A stretch of DNA of 64,000 nt from Pomphorhynchus laevis (Eukaryota; Acanthocephala; Palaeacanthocephala; Echinorhynchida; Pomphorhynchidae): assembly GCA_012934845.2 (NCBI GenBank), contig WNNJ02003258.1, positions 124,001 through 188,000 of the forward strand, given 5' to 3'. The notes below the pieces were generated by a model. The model was not told the DNA's origin, searched no databases, and worked only from the letters and a program-made list of their open reading frames with translations. Of the stretch, positions 1-10,293 are shown piece by piece. Within the stretch, counting starts at the first letter, position 1. Each line of letters opens with the position of its first letter. The translations under genes and the position numbers were made by a program.

Positions 1-288
1 TAATTTAGATTTATTTTTTAAACAGCTATTAACAAACTCATATTCGATAAAGCTTAAAAATAAGTCAGCTATAATTAGGCTACTATTACCTCCCATTTCA
101 ACAGCTTTTATTTGTCTAAATATAGATGTCCCTACCTTGAAATAATTTTGATTTATTAAAATATTTAAGGATTTTATTAATTAAATTTATCCATATATTT
201 ATATTTACTTAATAGTTCAATTTTTTAGATAGAGTTATAGTTATTGTAGCATATAAATGTATATCTTTTTCCGAATATAAGATTAATT
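1..288 (-). mobile_element. PLE fragment (RT palm region), 3' part of an interrupted copy
   Basis: Read on the minus strand, this matches the RT core of the intact Penelope-like element at 34252-37692, from the region before the GVPMGG motif downwards. It is diverged and continues off the window edge. It stops inside TAAGATTAATT, and the same 11 bases recur at 3050-3060, where the PLE resumes. The two pieces therefore look like one PLE copy split by a later insertion. Confidence 0.85.
278..288. repeat. Target-site duplication, left copy (TAAGATTAATT)
   Basis: TAAGATTAATT occurs here and again at 3050-3060, exactly where PLE sequence stops and restarts. The uninterrupted PLE copies carry this stretch once. 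It is the expected scar of target-primed insertion of the element at 289-3049. Confidence 0.75.
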
Positions 289-365
289 TTTTGAATTTTT
301 TAACAAAATATCAAGGCAATTTTAAGAATACAGCCAGTTTTGGTAAATTCATATGGTTATCTTTC

Positions 366-704
366 TTAACGCATAGAACTACTTAAAGTTCCGTGCACTG
401 AAGCAGCATTTCCGATCTGTATTACCTGGCTTACGAGCTGGATCAGATACGAACCGGCTTGGGGGTCTCCGCAGTGACGGCGAAGTAATTTTCCAAGCAT
501 TGAGAAGAACTCTATTGCGTTCTGGCCCATCGCGCCCAACGTCTCAAAAGCGATTGGGCAGAAATTATATCCATCGGATTCTATGTAAATATATTTTTGT
601 CTTTCCCTGTCTTCGGCCTGTTCTGCTACAACGCCTGATTTCACTATCGCTGGGGCTAAAAGGCTGGCAGATAAGGAGTCGATGCAGTTAAAGTCCCAAC
701 ACAT
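366..704 (-). pseudogene. C-terminal nuclease tail of YLDD-group element, copy 1
   Basis: A 112-codon open stretch carrying the signature of this group's C-terminus: FCPIAFETLGAMGQ, then a hydrophobic helix, GKLLRRHCGDPQA, and a QIGNA stretch where relatives have QRGNA. In the family this follows the restriction-like endonuclease core. It is the last coding block before the element's 3' end near 289. Confidence 0.75.
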
Positions 705-1552
705 GGGTTTGTCTCTCTGCTATAAAATCATTGTCACGCCATCCGGACGTTTGCCGTCAGATCTAGTTAGACCAAGCGGTTCGAGACGGCTAAGAATGTG
801 GGATATCTTAAGTATGTCAGCGATTATCTTGTTGACCATACTGTATCGTGCAAAACGGCCAGCTGATCGGGGTTAGCTTGAGCCATGTGTGCTCGGCCTC
901 TATACGTTTTCCCCACATATGCAGGAATGTTGCTGGCAGACTGTGGCGCCGATACGTAACGCGCTGGCTATACGTAACTTTTCGTCTGGCAATAGTGTGC
1001 CCCTACAGCCGATAATGGAATGCTTGCAGGATTGCTCCTGCTGCAGCTGATGAGTCACTAGTTAGACGGGCAAGTTCTGTAGGCTTCAAAGTCTTGTTTA
1101 TCAGGTTGACCAAGGTAGCAGCGCTCTATGCGCGTGTTTAATCTTTTTGGGTGGAATTTTGATCAGGGATTGGTTTTGAAGCTGTAGCATCACTTATTAT
1201 TGTCTGATCTCCTAGTGAACTATGACTCGATGATAGGGGTCATCGACCGCCCGAAGAGATCCACAGGTTGGTATGCTGATTAAACTCGTCGAGTCCGACT
1301 GTTAGAGGTCCATGGAAGGGCGGTGGCAACATGCATAACGTGATTGGAATACATGCCGAGTAAGACGCCAAGTACGCAGAAATTAGCAAGGTAGACACAC
1401 TGGAGATTTCCAGGCCGCCGTTGTTGATTGGAAGAGTGGGTAGCAGCTGTTCACGAACCGTGTAAAAGCTGGAATGTATCGGTTAATTTCGCATATGATT
1501 TTTCCACGGCTGATTTGATTGAAGGCGTTGGAAAACTCAATTTTAAAACGTT

Positions 1553-1774
1553 TTAAAACGCGTTTGGCGTCTCGGAGATTAGTTCGCATTTTGAATTATT
1601 GGTAAACAAGCCGTACTTTAAGCCTTGAACTGATATAATTTCGTCATCGTGAATGACATCTTCTGGCCGGCCGCCGACTGCCCCATCGTCCAGATACCAG
1701 GTGTTTAAGCAAGATCTGAGCTGTTTTATTAAAGGATTAAGACGAGGAAAAATAACAACGGGCGAGAGAGTCAC
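1553..1774 (-). pseudogene. RT catalytic block (YLDD) of YLDD-group element, copy 1
   Basis: The translation holds NTWYLDDGAVGGRPEDV followed by GLKYGLFTNNSKCEL. This is RT motif C (YLDD in place of the usual YADD) plus the downstream GL..N..KCE motif typical of this group. Sequence on both sides is frame-disrupted. Part of this stretch, around cacgaaccgtgtaa, occurs twice (near 1453 and 1852), indicating a local duplication. Confidence 0.75.
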
Positions 1775-2188
1775 CTTGTTGTACGCCTTTTTGTGAGAGT
1801 ATCAGATGGTCGCCGTAGTACAAAAAACTTTAACATACGTAGCAGCTTTTCACGAACCGTGTAAGAGCTGGGATGTATCGGTAAACTTCGCATATGATTT
1901 TTTCACGGCTGATTTGATTGAAGGCGTTGGTAAAGTTTATTTTAAGTAGGCCATAACCGGTATTCATTGCGTCTTTCAGGAATATTCGCGTTGAGTGCAC
2001 TGCTGCTTCGCACCCGAAACGTATTTACACTCCCACTTGATGGGCGAGAAGCATGGCAGAAGACTCTTTTCGTATAAGTAGTCATGTCGTCCTTGCCATC
2101 AGACGGCGGAGCGTATTACCGATAACGATAGGCCGGAGACTGCCGTTTTTTTGTTGAAGCTAATGAGGGTCTGATCGCCTCGGGTGCG

Positions 2189-2962
2189 TTACCGTTTAAG
2201 ACAGCGTTGACAAATTCTGAGACGACCAAGGAGGTAACTTTCTTTGTTTAAGTCATCTAGACCGATCAAGTCTTGTATGTGACGACGCCTCAGTCCATCG
2301 AAGCCTCCGGCGGTGTCCTTGGAGAACGATTTTATTGCCGCGACTACATCTTCCTTGAATGTTTTTAACGGGGCAGGGAGGTCATATGGGCTTTGCTTGT
2401 GAACTTCGGGTTCGTCTCGGATTGGGTGTTTTATGTGCATTTTCGTGGCGCTTTCCGCGGTGAATGGAGCTAATTTCTCGTCATTTGAGGATATGCGGAT
2501 TGCTGCTCGTACGTCACATTCTTTCAGTTTCCTAGTTATGATGCGAGCGTAATCTTCTGCGGATTTGGTGATGGAATCATCTGTCGACTTGTGACTTTCG
2601 TATTTTTGCCGAGGCTGTATTTCAGCGGGCAAAGATTGAGAAGATCTATCAAATGACAAAGATGCCTTTTTTATTTTTGTGGTCAGGCTGGATCCGTCGT
2701 CACAGTTTTACCTTCGTGTGGTGACATTCAGATACGATTTGGCAAAACAGCACAGGGCGGCCCAATTCGACTTGCTTGCAAAATCCGTGTTGATTGCGTG
2801 AAGTACAGAGCCAAGTGTGGTTGTTACTGTGTTTCGTGCTCCACCGGATATTCGTGATATGACCGGACAGCGGAACTTAAGAACTGGTGATATCCTATCG
2901 TTAAATGTGACATTAATTGAAGATGTATCGTTGAAATCAGGATGGCTGTCCGTAACTTGCAT
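2189..2962 (-). pseudogene. N-terminal and RT-entry region of YLDD-group element, copy 1
   Basis: Two open blocks (2962-2708 and 2659-2189). The upstream block has the group's N-terminal pattern, with ..RISGGARNTVTTTL.. and SNWAALCCFAKSYL. The downstream block enters the RT with AAIKSFSKDTAGGFDGLR, equivalent to FSFPAASSPGCLGLRPEHL in copy 2. A frame break lies between the two blocks. Confidence 0.65.
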
Positions 2963-3049
2963 GTCGAGGTGATGAAATCAGAGTGGTGGGACACCTGACC
3001 CAGTACAGTTCCGTTGTTTGACGTGTTTATATAGCAGTCCGGAAACTGT

Positions 3050-3060
3050 TAAGATTAATT
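3050..3060. repeat. Target-site duplication, right copy (TAAGATTAATT)
   Basis: Exact partner of 278-288. PLE sequence resumes directly after it. Confidence 0.75.
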
Positions 3061-4981
3061 ATTCTCATGCATCTTTAATATCTGCTAAATCTAGATTTGT
3101 ATAAAGCGTACTAAAATCGTAAGATTTATATTCTGAAAACTTACTAATTTTGTGTGTTCTAAAAATTCTTTTGTAGAATTAATACTGAAATAGTGTTTTA
3201 TACCAGTATTAATTTCGATTATGCTACAGTATTTTTTGAAGTATGCTTTAATTACTTTAAGTATTTTATTCATAAAGACAGAAAGTGGTTTTAATGTACA
3301 TTTAAACGCACTACATATGAACCTAGGTTTTATTGGATTTTTATGTAATTTTGGATTCCAATATAATATAGGTATAGTTTTATTATCTAATTCAACCTTT
3401 ATACCCTTTTTATCCATTATAGAACAGTGACTTGTAATAATTGTTTCTAAACTCAACTCACTACGTTCATATGTTGGATTTACATTTAAATCATTAGAAT
3501 TAACCTCTTTCATTAGTATATCATAATAAAGCTTTTTGCATATGAAGACAAAGTTATTACTAGCTTTATCAATAGTTGTTATTATATAGTTATCCTTTAA
3601 TTTAGTAAGTTCTTTATACATATCTTTATCAATTTTATCTTTTCTTTTATAATTGTTTGTTATTTTCATTTTATTTTTAATTTTATCAAATATATAATCT
3701 TTCCAAATTTTTATCTTACATATATTTCAGCTTTCACTATTAATCAGCTTACTAAAGTAATCATTTAAGTTATTATATAACGAACTGTAAATTTTATTTT
3801 TGTCGTTGTTGTTATTTAATCTATATTTATACCCTTTTGATAGCAGCTTTCTTAATTCTCAATTTTCAATTAATTCTAGATTATGGGTACATATCTGTTC
3901 ATTTATTTTATCAAAACTAAGACTTTTACAATTGCATTCTGTTTCCATTATGTTTCTAATATTATCGTTACATATTGATTTTAATTCTTTATTATAATTA
4001 CAAATTTTTCGTCCTAATGGTGGTAGGAGTTTATACCTTATTTTATGAATATATTTACTTAAATCTGACCCTATTATTTCTTTACTTTTAGAATTATTTA
4101 AAAGTCCCGCTATATTTATGTTATCTATACATTTATTAATGAAGTTTATGGTTAATGTATATTTTCTATTGTTATTATTAACATTTATTGTACGATTATA
4201 GTATTTTGTATTACAATAACTGTCTATTATACAACTTAGCCTATCATAGTCGTTAATTAATTTTTGATTTATTGAACATTTGATATCTTTAGAAAAACTT
4301 CTTATATTTACATAAAGATCTTTTAGCCTATTATCACTTAAAAGTTGTTTTAATATTTCTAATTGTTCATTTATATACATATATTTTTTAATATTTTTAA
4401 CTCTATTTTTCCTATTCCTTTTATCACCATGACTTCTTGGTTTGCGTTTAACTGGATTATTATAATATAGTTGTTTATTATGTATTATACTACTTCTGCC
4501 AATTCCTTGTACCACGTCATTCAATCCTAATGGGTACATGGAATTAAGCGTTTTAATCCAAAAATCTTCTTTTTCTAATAGTTTTTGATTTAATATTGAA
4601 ATGTTTTCTTCGATAATATGTTCTAAAATAAATAATTTACAGTTTTTAATATCATGTCCTATTAATCTCATATGTTTATGAAATATAGTTTGACTATTAT
4701 GCTGTATATTATATATGTGTTGCCTAAACCTAGTTTTTAAAATTTGATGTTTTTCCTATATATTGCAATCCACATGTACATTGTCTAAGATACACTACAC
4801 CTGCGGTATTGCAGTTACAATTATTATTAATATTTAATGAAAAACATTTGTTTGTTGTATTACTTACGATACAATTATTATTTATAACATCACAAACTAT
4901 ACAATTTTTTCTGTTACATTTAAAAGATCTAAAATTGAAATCATTAGTACTTACGTATTTTTCCAATATGGTTGAGTACAT
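3061..4981 (-). pseudogene. PLE polyprotein, upstream two-thirds (GIY-YIG, linker, RT fingers), broken
   Basis: The 5' part of the PLE interrupted by the YLDD element. In sense order: start codon at 4981, cysteine-rich segment KCNRKNCIVC, GVVYLRQCTCGLQYIGKT nuclease core (4981-4730), a frame break, then the linker with the TECNCKS CxC motif (4671-3859), and the RT entry block with TTIDKASNNFVFICKK (3669-3091). It is nearly identical to the intact copy at 34623-37337. Several frame disruptions leave it coding-dead. Confidence 0.9.
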
Positions 4982-5339
4982 GTAACTTTTAAGTCATAAT
5001 TTTTAACGTTGCTTTTTCGGTGCCGCCACCTAGTTTAGTTGACTCAGACTAAACTTACAACGGGCCATCCAGCAGCATCTGACAGGGACTGCCCTGCTTA
5101 AGGCGGTTGCAGGCTGGAACAAGATCTATAAAGATCTACCACCTTCACTCCACGCGCTACGCGACCTAGCTATTGGCCATTATCTGGTCTCTTAAACGTG
5201 ATCACGTGAAGCAGTTTACATTTTAAAGTGTAAACACCTTGGGATGCAAACTTCTCCCTTTTTTAAGAATTAATAATTCATTAAACTTGTTTGAAAATAA
5301 GAAAAAATAATAGTAAAGTCGTAACCAATAATACATAGT
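4982..5339 (-). promoter_or_regulatory. PLE 5' leader (dyad-rich), copy 1
   Basis: Noncoding leader upstream of the PLE start codon, almost base-for-base the same as 37338-37692. It contains short dyads such as AGTTTAG..CTAAACT, ACGTGATCACGT and GTTTACA..TGTAAAC, and is much richer in G+C than the body. It ends with aataatacatagt, which marks the 5' end of the element in both copies. A promoter or structured-RNA role is inferred only. Confidence 0.7.
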
Positions 5340-6435
5340 GACCAATAATACTTAGGGCCAAATACATGCTAATGAAGTATTTCTTCAGATGAAATTTGAT
5401 TATCAAGTATCTTATTCTAACAAAAAATATAATAAAGAATTATTGGAACTGAATCAAAGAAAGGAGGAAACTTTTATTTGATATTTAGCATTTTCAGGAA
5501 ATTACCTATTGTAATTTTCTAAAGACGCGATCAGAGGTTAGCGAAATATTAAATAAAATTTTTCTCCTATCTTTGATCTAGCTTAAATAATTTTGTATCA
5601 ATAATGGATCATTATCAATTATTTAAAACAAAGTATATTAATTATTAGCAATCAACAATAAATTTTCCGCTTAAGATTTAAAATTTATTTTTAATATTAT
5701 TTGGTTATTATTATGCATTAGAAAGAAAAAGTCAGTTCATTTTACCCAATTCTGACCAAATTCCTTGTCATTATAATTAACTTCTTTCAACAGTATACAT
5801 AATACAACTTTTCTCATTTGAAGACAAAGTTATTACTAGCTTTATCAATAGTTGTTATTATATAGTTATCCTTTAATTTAGTAAGTTCTTTATACATATC
5901 TTTATTAATTTTATCTTTTCTTTTATAATTGTTTGTTATTTTTATTTTATTTTTAATTTTATCAAATATATAATCTTTCCAAGATGAACCTAGGTTTTAT
6001 TGGATTTTTATGTAATTTTGGATTCCAATATAATATGGGTATAGTTTTATTATCTGATTCAAACTTTATACCCTTTTTATCCATTATAGAACAGTAACTT
6101 GTAATAATTGTTTCTAAACTCAACTCACTACGTTCGTATGTTGGATTTACATATAAATCATTATAATTAACCTCTTTTATTAGTATATCATAATAAAGCT
6201 TTTTGCATATGAAGACAAAGTTATTACTAGCTTTATCAATAGTTGTTATTATATAGTTATGCTTTAATTTAGTCAGTTCTGTATACATATCTTCATTAAT
6301 TTGATCTTTCCTTTTATAATTGGTTGTTATTTGAATTATTTTTTACAATTTTATCTAATATATTATTTTGGCAAATTTTCATCTAAGATGTATTTAAGCT
6401 TTTGCTATTAATCAGCTTACCAAAGTAATAATTTA
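5340..6435 (-). mobile_element. Rearranged PLE copy, 3' end and RT blocks
   Basis: Starts with a truncated PLE 3' region (gggccaaatacatgctaatg at about 5355) only a few bases beyond the 5' end of the previous PLE, so the two lie head to tail. It then shows the end of the coding region (about 5630-5690) and two overlapping copies of the RT entry block (about 5790-5985 and 5985-6350), both around TTIDKASNNFVFICKK, as in the 108-codon piece at 5962-6288. The internal duplication and a small foldback insertion (5454-5576) show heavy rearrangement. Confidence 0.8.
5454..5576. repeat. Small foldback / MITE-like insertion in PLE 3' region
   Basis: TCAAAGAAAGGAGGAAAC at the left end pairs imperfectly with the reverse complement of the right end (TCAAAGATAGGAGAAAAA); arms are about 36 nt with a loop near 50 nt. 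It lies in a stretch that interrupts PLE homology between about 5414 and 5630. No transposase and no clear target duplication were seen, so the class is unknown. Confidence 0.5.
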
Positions 6436-6680
6436 AGTTATTAAATAACAAATTCAACAACTGGTGAAGTTGTAAATTCGAGAGAAATTAAATTAACTTT
6501 TTTAATTTATTACACGACCACTAAAGTATAAAATAATCAGAAAGAATTGACTACCTTTTTGTATTATATTCAAACAGGAAAGTATACACCTGCATCCTTT
6601 TTTACAACTTTCGTCAGAAAGCTTAACCCGGAGTGCGCCTATTACAGACGTTTAGTCACCAATGATACCATTAATCCACC
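6436..6680. other. Unassigned spacer between PLE pieces
   Basis: About 245 bases not matching the PLE or any other element recognised here. No convincing reading frame or repeat structure. It separates the RT-block fragment from the linker fragment of the same broken PLE. Confidence 0.4.
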
Positions 6681-6966
6681 ATCTTCAATTAATTCTATAT
6701 TATGAGTGCATATATATTCATTTGTTTTATCGCAATTAATTTTTTTGAAAATTCAATTCTTCATTATAATTACAATGTTTTCGTCCTAATGTCGATACAA
6801 GTTTATACCTTATCCTTGTAATATGTTTACTCGAATCGGATCATATTATTCTTTACTTTTATAATTATTCAAAAGTCTACATATATTTACTTTATCTTAC
6901 ATTTATAAATGAAGTTTATGGTTAGTGTATATTTTCTATTGTTATTATTAATATTTATTGTATGAT
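6681..6966 (-). mobile_element. PLE linker fragment, target of tandem RLE insertions
   Basis: Diverged minus-strand PLE linker sequence. Homology runs until TTATTGTATGAT (6955-6966) and resumes at the same bases at 13828-13839, so the PLE is split by about 6.9 kb of inserted DNA. Confidence 0.75.
6955..6966. repeat. Target-site duplication copy 1 of 3 (TTATTGTATGAT)
   Basis: The same 12 bases recur at 10282-10293, between elements R-A and R-B, and at 13828-13839, after the mini-element. Uninterrupted PLE copies have the equivalent sequence once. Confidence 0.8.
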
Positions 6967-9900
6967 AAACTATCTTGATACGTATTAACTGCTTACATTT
7001 GAGATAAAATAACATACACAAATTACAATACACAAATTACACAAATTACAATCTAAAGCAAATACACCGATAATATACACTAACGATTATCCAGGAGTGC
7101 GCAGCCTCTACGCATAAAAACTTTGTGAATTCGGATTGACCACAAGTATTCATCCAACATGGTGAGAGGTAAACCCTCTAGTGAGAGTATGTGTTGCCAA
7201 TGTAATGGCCCCTCTGCTGTCTGTAAGGGATGCCGCTGCGCCAAGGCAAATAAATCGTGCGTAAACTGTCGCGCAGTTGGTTGCAAAAATAAACATACAA
7301 GACCTGTCCAAATAAACCACAATCTCAATGCAAACACCATTCCGACAAGAAGCGCATTGTTGACCGATTATCACATCCCTGCCATTCCCATCGCGGACAC
7401 GTCCGGTAGCAATCACTCATGCAATAAAAAATCAATAAATGAACTATATAACATAGTCATTCACTGGAGACCTAACCTGATCATTTTACCTCGATGTTCC
7501 GCTAGCAATGAGTTCATCAACATTTTAAGCAATTTTTACGATAGGGCAGCCGACGACGTCAAGCGTACTGAAGTCGAGCTACGAACTGCAACAATTTTTT
7601 CTCAGTGTGTACTGCAAAGAATTCCCTCCAGAAAAATCACTCTAATCCGTAAAACATTAGAACGCAGACTAGTATCCTGGAAGGCTAAAGATTTTGATGT
7701 AATTTTCGAAGAAGCACAGTTTATTCAAGACAACCTAAAGTTGCGACGTCCAACGAAGCGACTAAGCTGGATATCACAATACCAAAATCTCATGACAAAA
7801 GGCCGCATTAGAGCTGGAACATCGATTCTGGAAGATATCCTCGAGTCTGGTGTTCTACTCCCTGACCATATTATAAATGGTGTTTCTGTGCTATCTTTGC
7901 TCGAGGACCTGCATCCCGATGCAATTTCAGCTCCTCCTGATGTGCTGTTATCGTCCCCATTTCCGGGTTCCAAAACCCATCACTCCTGGCGCTTCTACGC
8001 CTTAGATGAGACATCTATTATTAGATCAAGCAGACAAATCAAAGGTGCAGCAGGTCCGTCTGGGCTTGATGCGGCGTCTTGGTCACAAATGCTTGCAGAT
8101 TTCGGCTCTGCTTCAAGCTCACTAGCCAAGGCCATAGCCAGGTTTGCTATTTTCGTTGCCACTGTGGAAATCCCGCCTGGCGCTCTCGATCCTTTTACTG
8201 CATGTCGTCTAGTCGCACTCGAAAAAAGTCAGGAGGAGTTCGGCCAATTGGAATCTGCAATACCGTCAGACGTATCATTAGTAGAGCGATCCTGGCTATA
8301 ATTCGCAACGATGTACAAGACGTGGCAGGAGTTACACAGCTAGGGGCCTCGCAAAGAGGTGGCATCGAATTGGTCATTGAGAAGCTAAAAACGAAATTGA
8401 ACCTATCTTCCGATATGTGTATTATGACAATAGACGCTACGAATGCCTTCAACCGGATAAACCGTGCCGTGGCACTTCACAACATAACATATGTATGTCC
8501 GACTCTCTCCTGTTCACTGAGCAATATTTATGCTAGTCCTTCTGAGCTTACAATTGGCGAAAACAGCATTTTCTCAGTCGAAGGGTTCACTCAAGGTGAC
8601 CCATTCGCGATGGCTGGATTTGCAATGACATCTCTTCCTCTTACCGAAACGATAAAACGCCAAGTACCATCCGTTTATCAGATATGGTATGCCGATGACG
8701 CCAACTTTGTCGGATCACTGGATGTGTTGAGGCAAGTTTGGGATGCCCTTAAAACAAAGGGACCAAAATTCGGCTATTTTACTAACCCACACAAATATAA
8801 TATTCTGTCTTACTCTCCGATACATAATGATCTTCTCCCTGATTCTAGTATCAATTCAACAACAGCTGGCATAGATGTTCTGGGAACCCCAATTGGTTTT
8901 GACGATTACGAACAATCTTCTACCGCAATCATGTTTGCAAAATGGAAAGCTCTTGTCGAGCGTCTGAGTATGGTGGCCAGAATCGACCCACACGTAGCCT
9001 ACGCTGGCATGGTTCACTCGATCCAGTCGAAATGGATTCACATAATGCGCACATGCCGCTCAGTCGACAAAGTGTGGTCCGACCTCGAAGAATTTATCAA
9101 ATCGCAATTGCTGCCTCTTCTGGCAACTTTCAAGCCGAACAAGGAGATGACGGATATTTTGTGCTCACCTCTTGAATTTGGAGGTATCGGGATAAACTCG
9201 CCAACTTTCGTTGCCACACTTGAACAAGCATCAGCGACAATGTTGGTTTCCTCATATGTCGATGAGGTGACTGGCGACAACCTACGAGAAAAACAAAATG
9301 CAATCCTCCGCAAAATCACTCAATTCCGGTTCAATTCACACCAAGAACGCGCCTCAAAGATTATTAGCAAACTAGCCCCAGTCACCCAGAATTCCATTAA
9401 ACATGCAGCACACCACGGTGCGTCTTCTTGGCTAAGCGCTTTACCACTTCAACAAGAACAATTCTATTTGTCAGCAAACGAATTTCACGACGCACTTAAT
9501 GCACGGTATGGCAGTATCGAGCCTGAGATTGAAACGTGTAATTGTTACTGTGGCTCGAAGATCAATCTTCCCCATGCACTATCATGCAAACATGGTGGTC
9601 TTCCGATTATTCGCCATAATGCGGTTCGGGACACTATAGCATCAGCGCTAAGCCAAGTTGCTCACAACGTTGGGATTGAACCGGAGTTATTGAACGTTTC
9701 GAGAGCACCCGTTTTGAAAATCCAGCGACTACTACCAAACAATGTGCCCGTCTGGATATTGTCTGCTCCGGTTTACACGGATCTCGATTCGAGCGGACGT
9801 TCTTCGACGTCAATGTCTTTTCTTCTCATGGTCAATCGAACACAATACGCAGTCCTGACAACGCTTTCGATTATAACGAAAAAAGAAAAAAAATCCAAGT

Positions 9901-10281
9901 ACCTCGAAAGAATCCGAAGGATAGAAAACAGCTCCTTTATCCCGCTCGTCTTTTCAACATCAGGGGGTTTCGGCAAAGAAGCTAGTATGCTAGTAAAGAC
10001 TATTGCGACCGCTTTAGCTCAACAAGGACACATACGCTACAGTGATATAGCTATTAGACTAAAAAGAAAAATAAGCTTCGAAATTGCTCGGTCAATATCG
10101 GCCTGTCTCCGGAGTCCACGGTCAACACGAGGTACTCCCATGCGTAGTACATTCAAACACCCAGCCGACTCGTCTTCGTAGCTGTATCCAGTATCCAATT
10201 CAGCAGTTTATTGCTCGACATTTTTGGACCCATTTGCGGGTAACCTTGATTGTATGCTTTACTAAAACAAATTTTTCCGAT
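6967..10281 (+). mobile_element. RLE-type non-LTR retroelement R-A, WYADD group, near complete
   Basis: A 3.3-kb element bounded by TTATTGTATGAT duplications. The 5' UTR (6967-7158) is AT-rich with short tandem ACAAATTACA units. One long coding region follows (7159-10181). The 3' UTR has the box CCCATTTGCGGG at 10229-10240 shared with other copies of the group. Domain order is N-terminal cysteine cluster, RT, zinc knuckle, restriction-like endonuclease, as in R2-type elements. Clade left open. Confidence 0.85.
7159..10181 (+). pseudogene. R-A polyprotein: Cys cluster, RT (WYADD), zinc knuckle, RLE
   Basis: Starts MVRGKPSSESMCCQC; residues about 11-45 form a cysteine cluster (CCQCNG, CKGCRCAK, CVNC). 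RT follows: KGAAGPSGLDAASW, motif A IDATNAFNRINR, motif B GFTQGDPFAM, motif C WYADD (YADD at 8688-8699). The C-terminus has CNCYCG..HALSCKHGG..RHNAVRD, a zinc knuckle with the RHN motif, then the nuclease core ARLDIVCSG..FFDVNVF at about 9740-9830. Three frame breaks are visible: near 8230 (one base missing between LVALEKS and GGVRPIG), near 9708, and near 9895 in an A-run; the last two bracket the nuclease core. It is therefore inactive but young. Confidence 0.85.
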
Positions 10282-10293
10282 TTATTGTATGAT
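10282..10293. repeat. Target-site duplication copy 2 of 3 (TTATTGTATGAT), between R-A and R-B
   Basis: Lies exactly between the 3' end of R-A and the 5' end of R-B. Both elements therefore inserted at the same target sequence in succession. Confidence 0.8.

Larger units (their letters stand above)
289..3049 (-). mobile_element. RLE-type non-LTR retroelement, YLDD group, copy 1 (degenerate)
   Basis: About 2.76 kb of minus-strand retroelement inserted in a PLE with an 11-bp target duplication. In sense order it holds an N-terminal region (about 2962-2708), the start of the RT with an AGGFDGLRRRHIQDL stretch (about 2400-2250), the RT catalytic box WYLDDGAVGG (about 1700-1670), and a C-terminal nuclease tail with FETLGAMGQNAIEF (about 530-500). 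The order matches the better copy at 50395-52965. Many stops and frame changes separate the blocks, so it cannot be functional. The RT and tail resemble R2-like elements with a restriction-like endonuclease; I do not assign a clade. Confidence 0.8.

Noticed and set aside
5040-5220. tRNA- or SINE-like GC-richer block in the PLE leader
   Set aside because: No A/B box pair or cloverleaf could be drawn, and it is shared only by the PLE copies.
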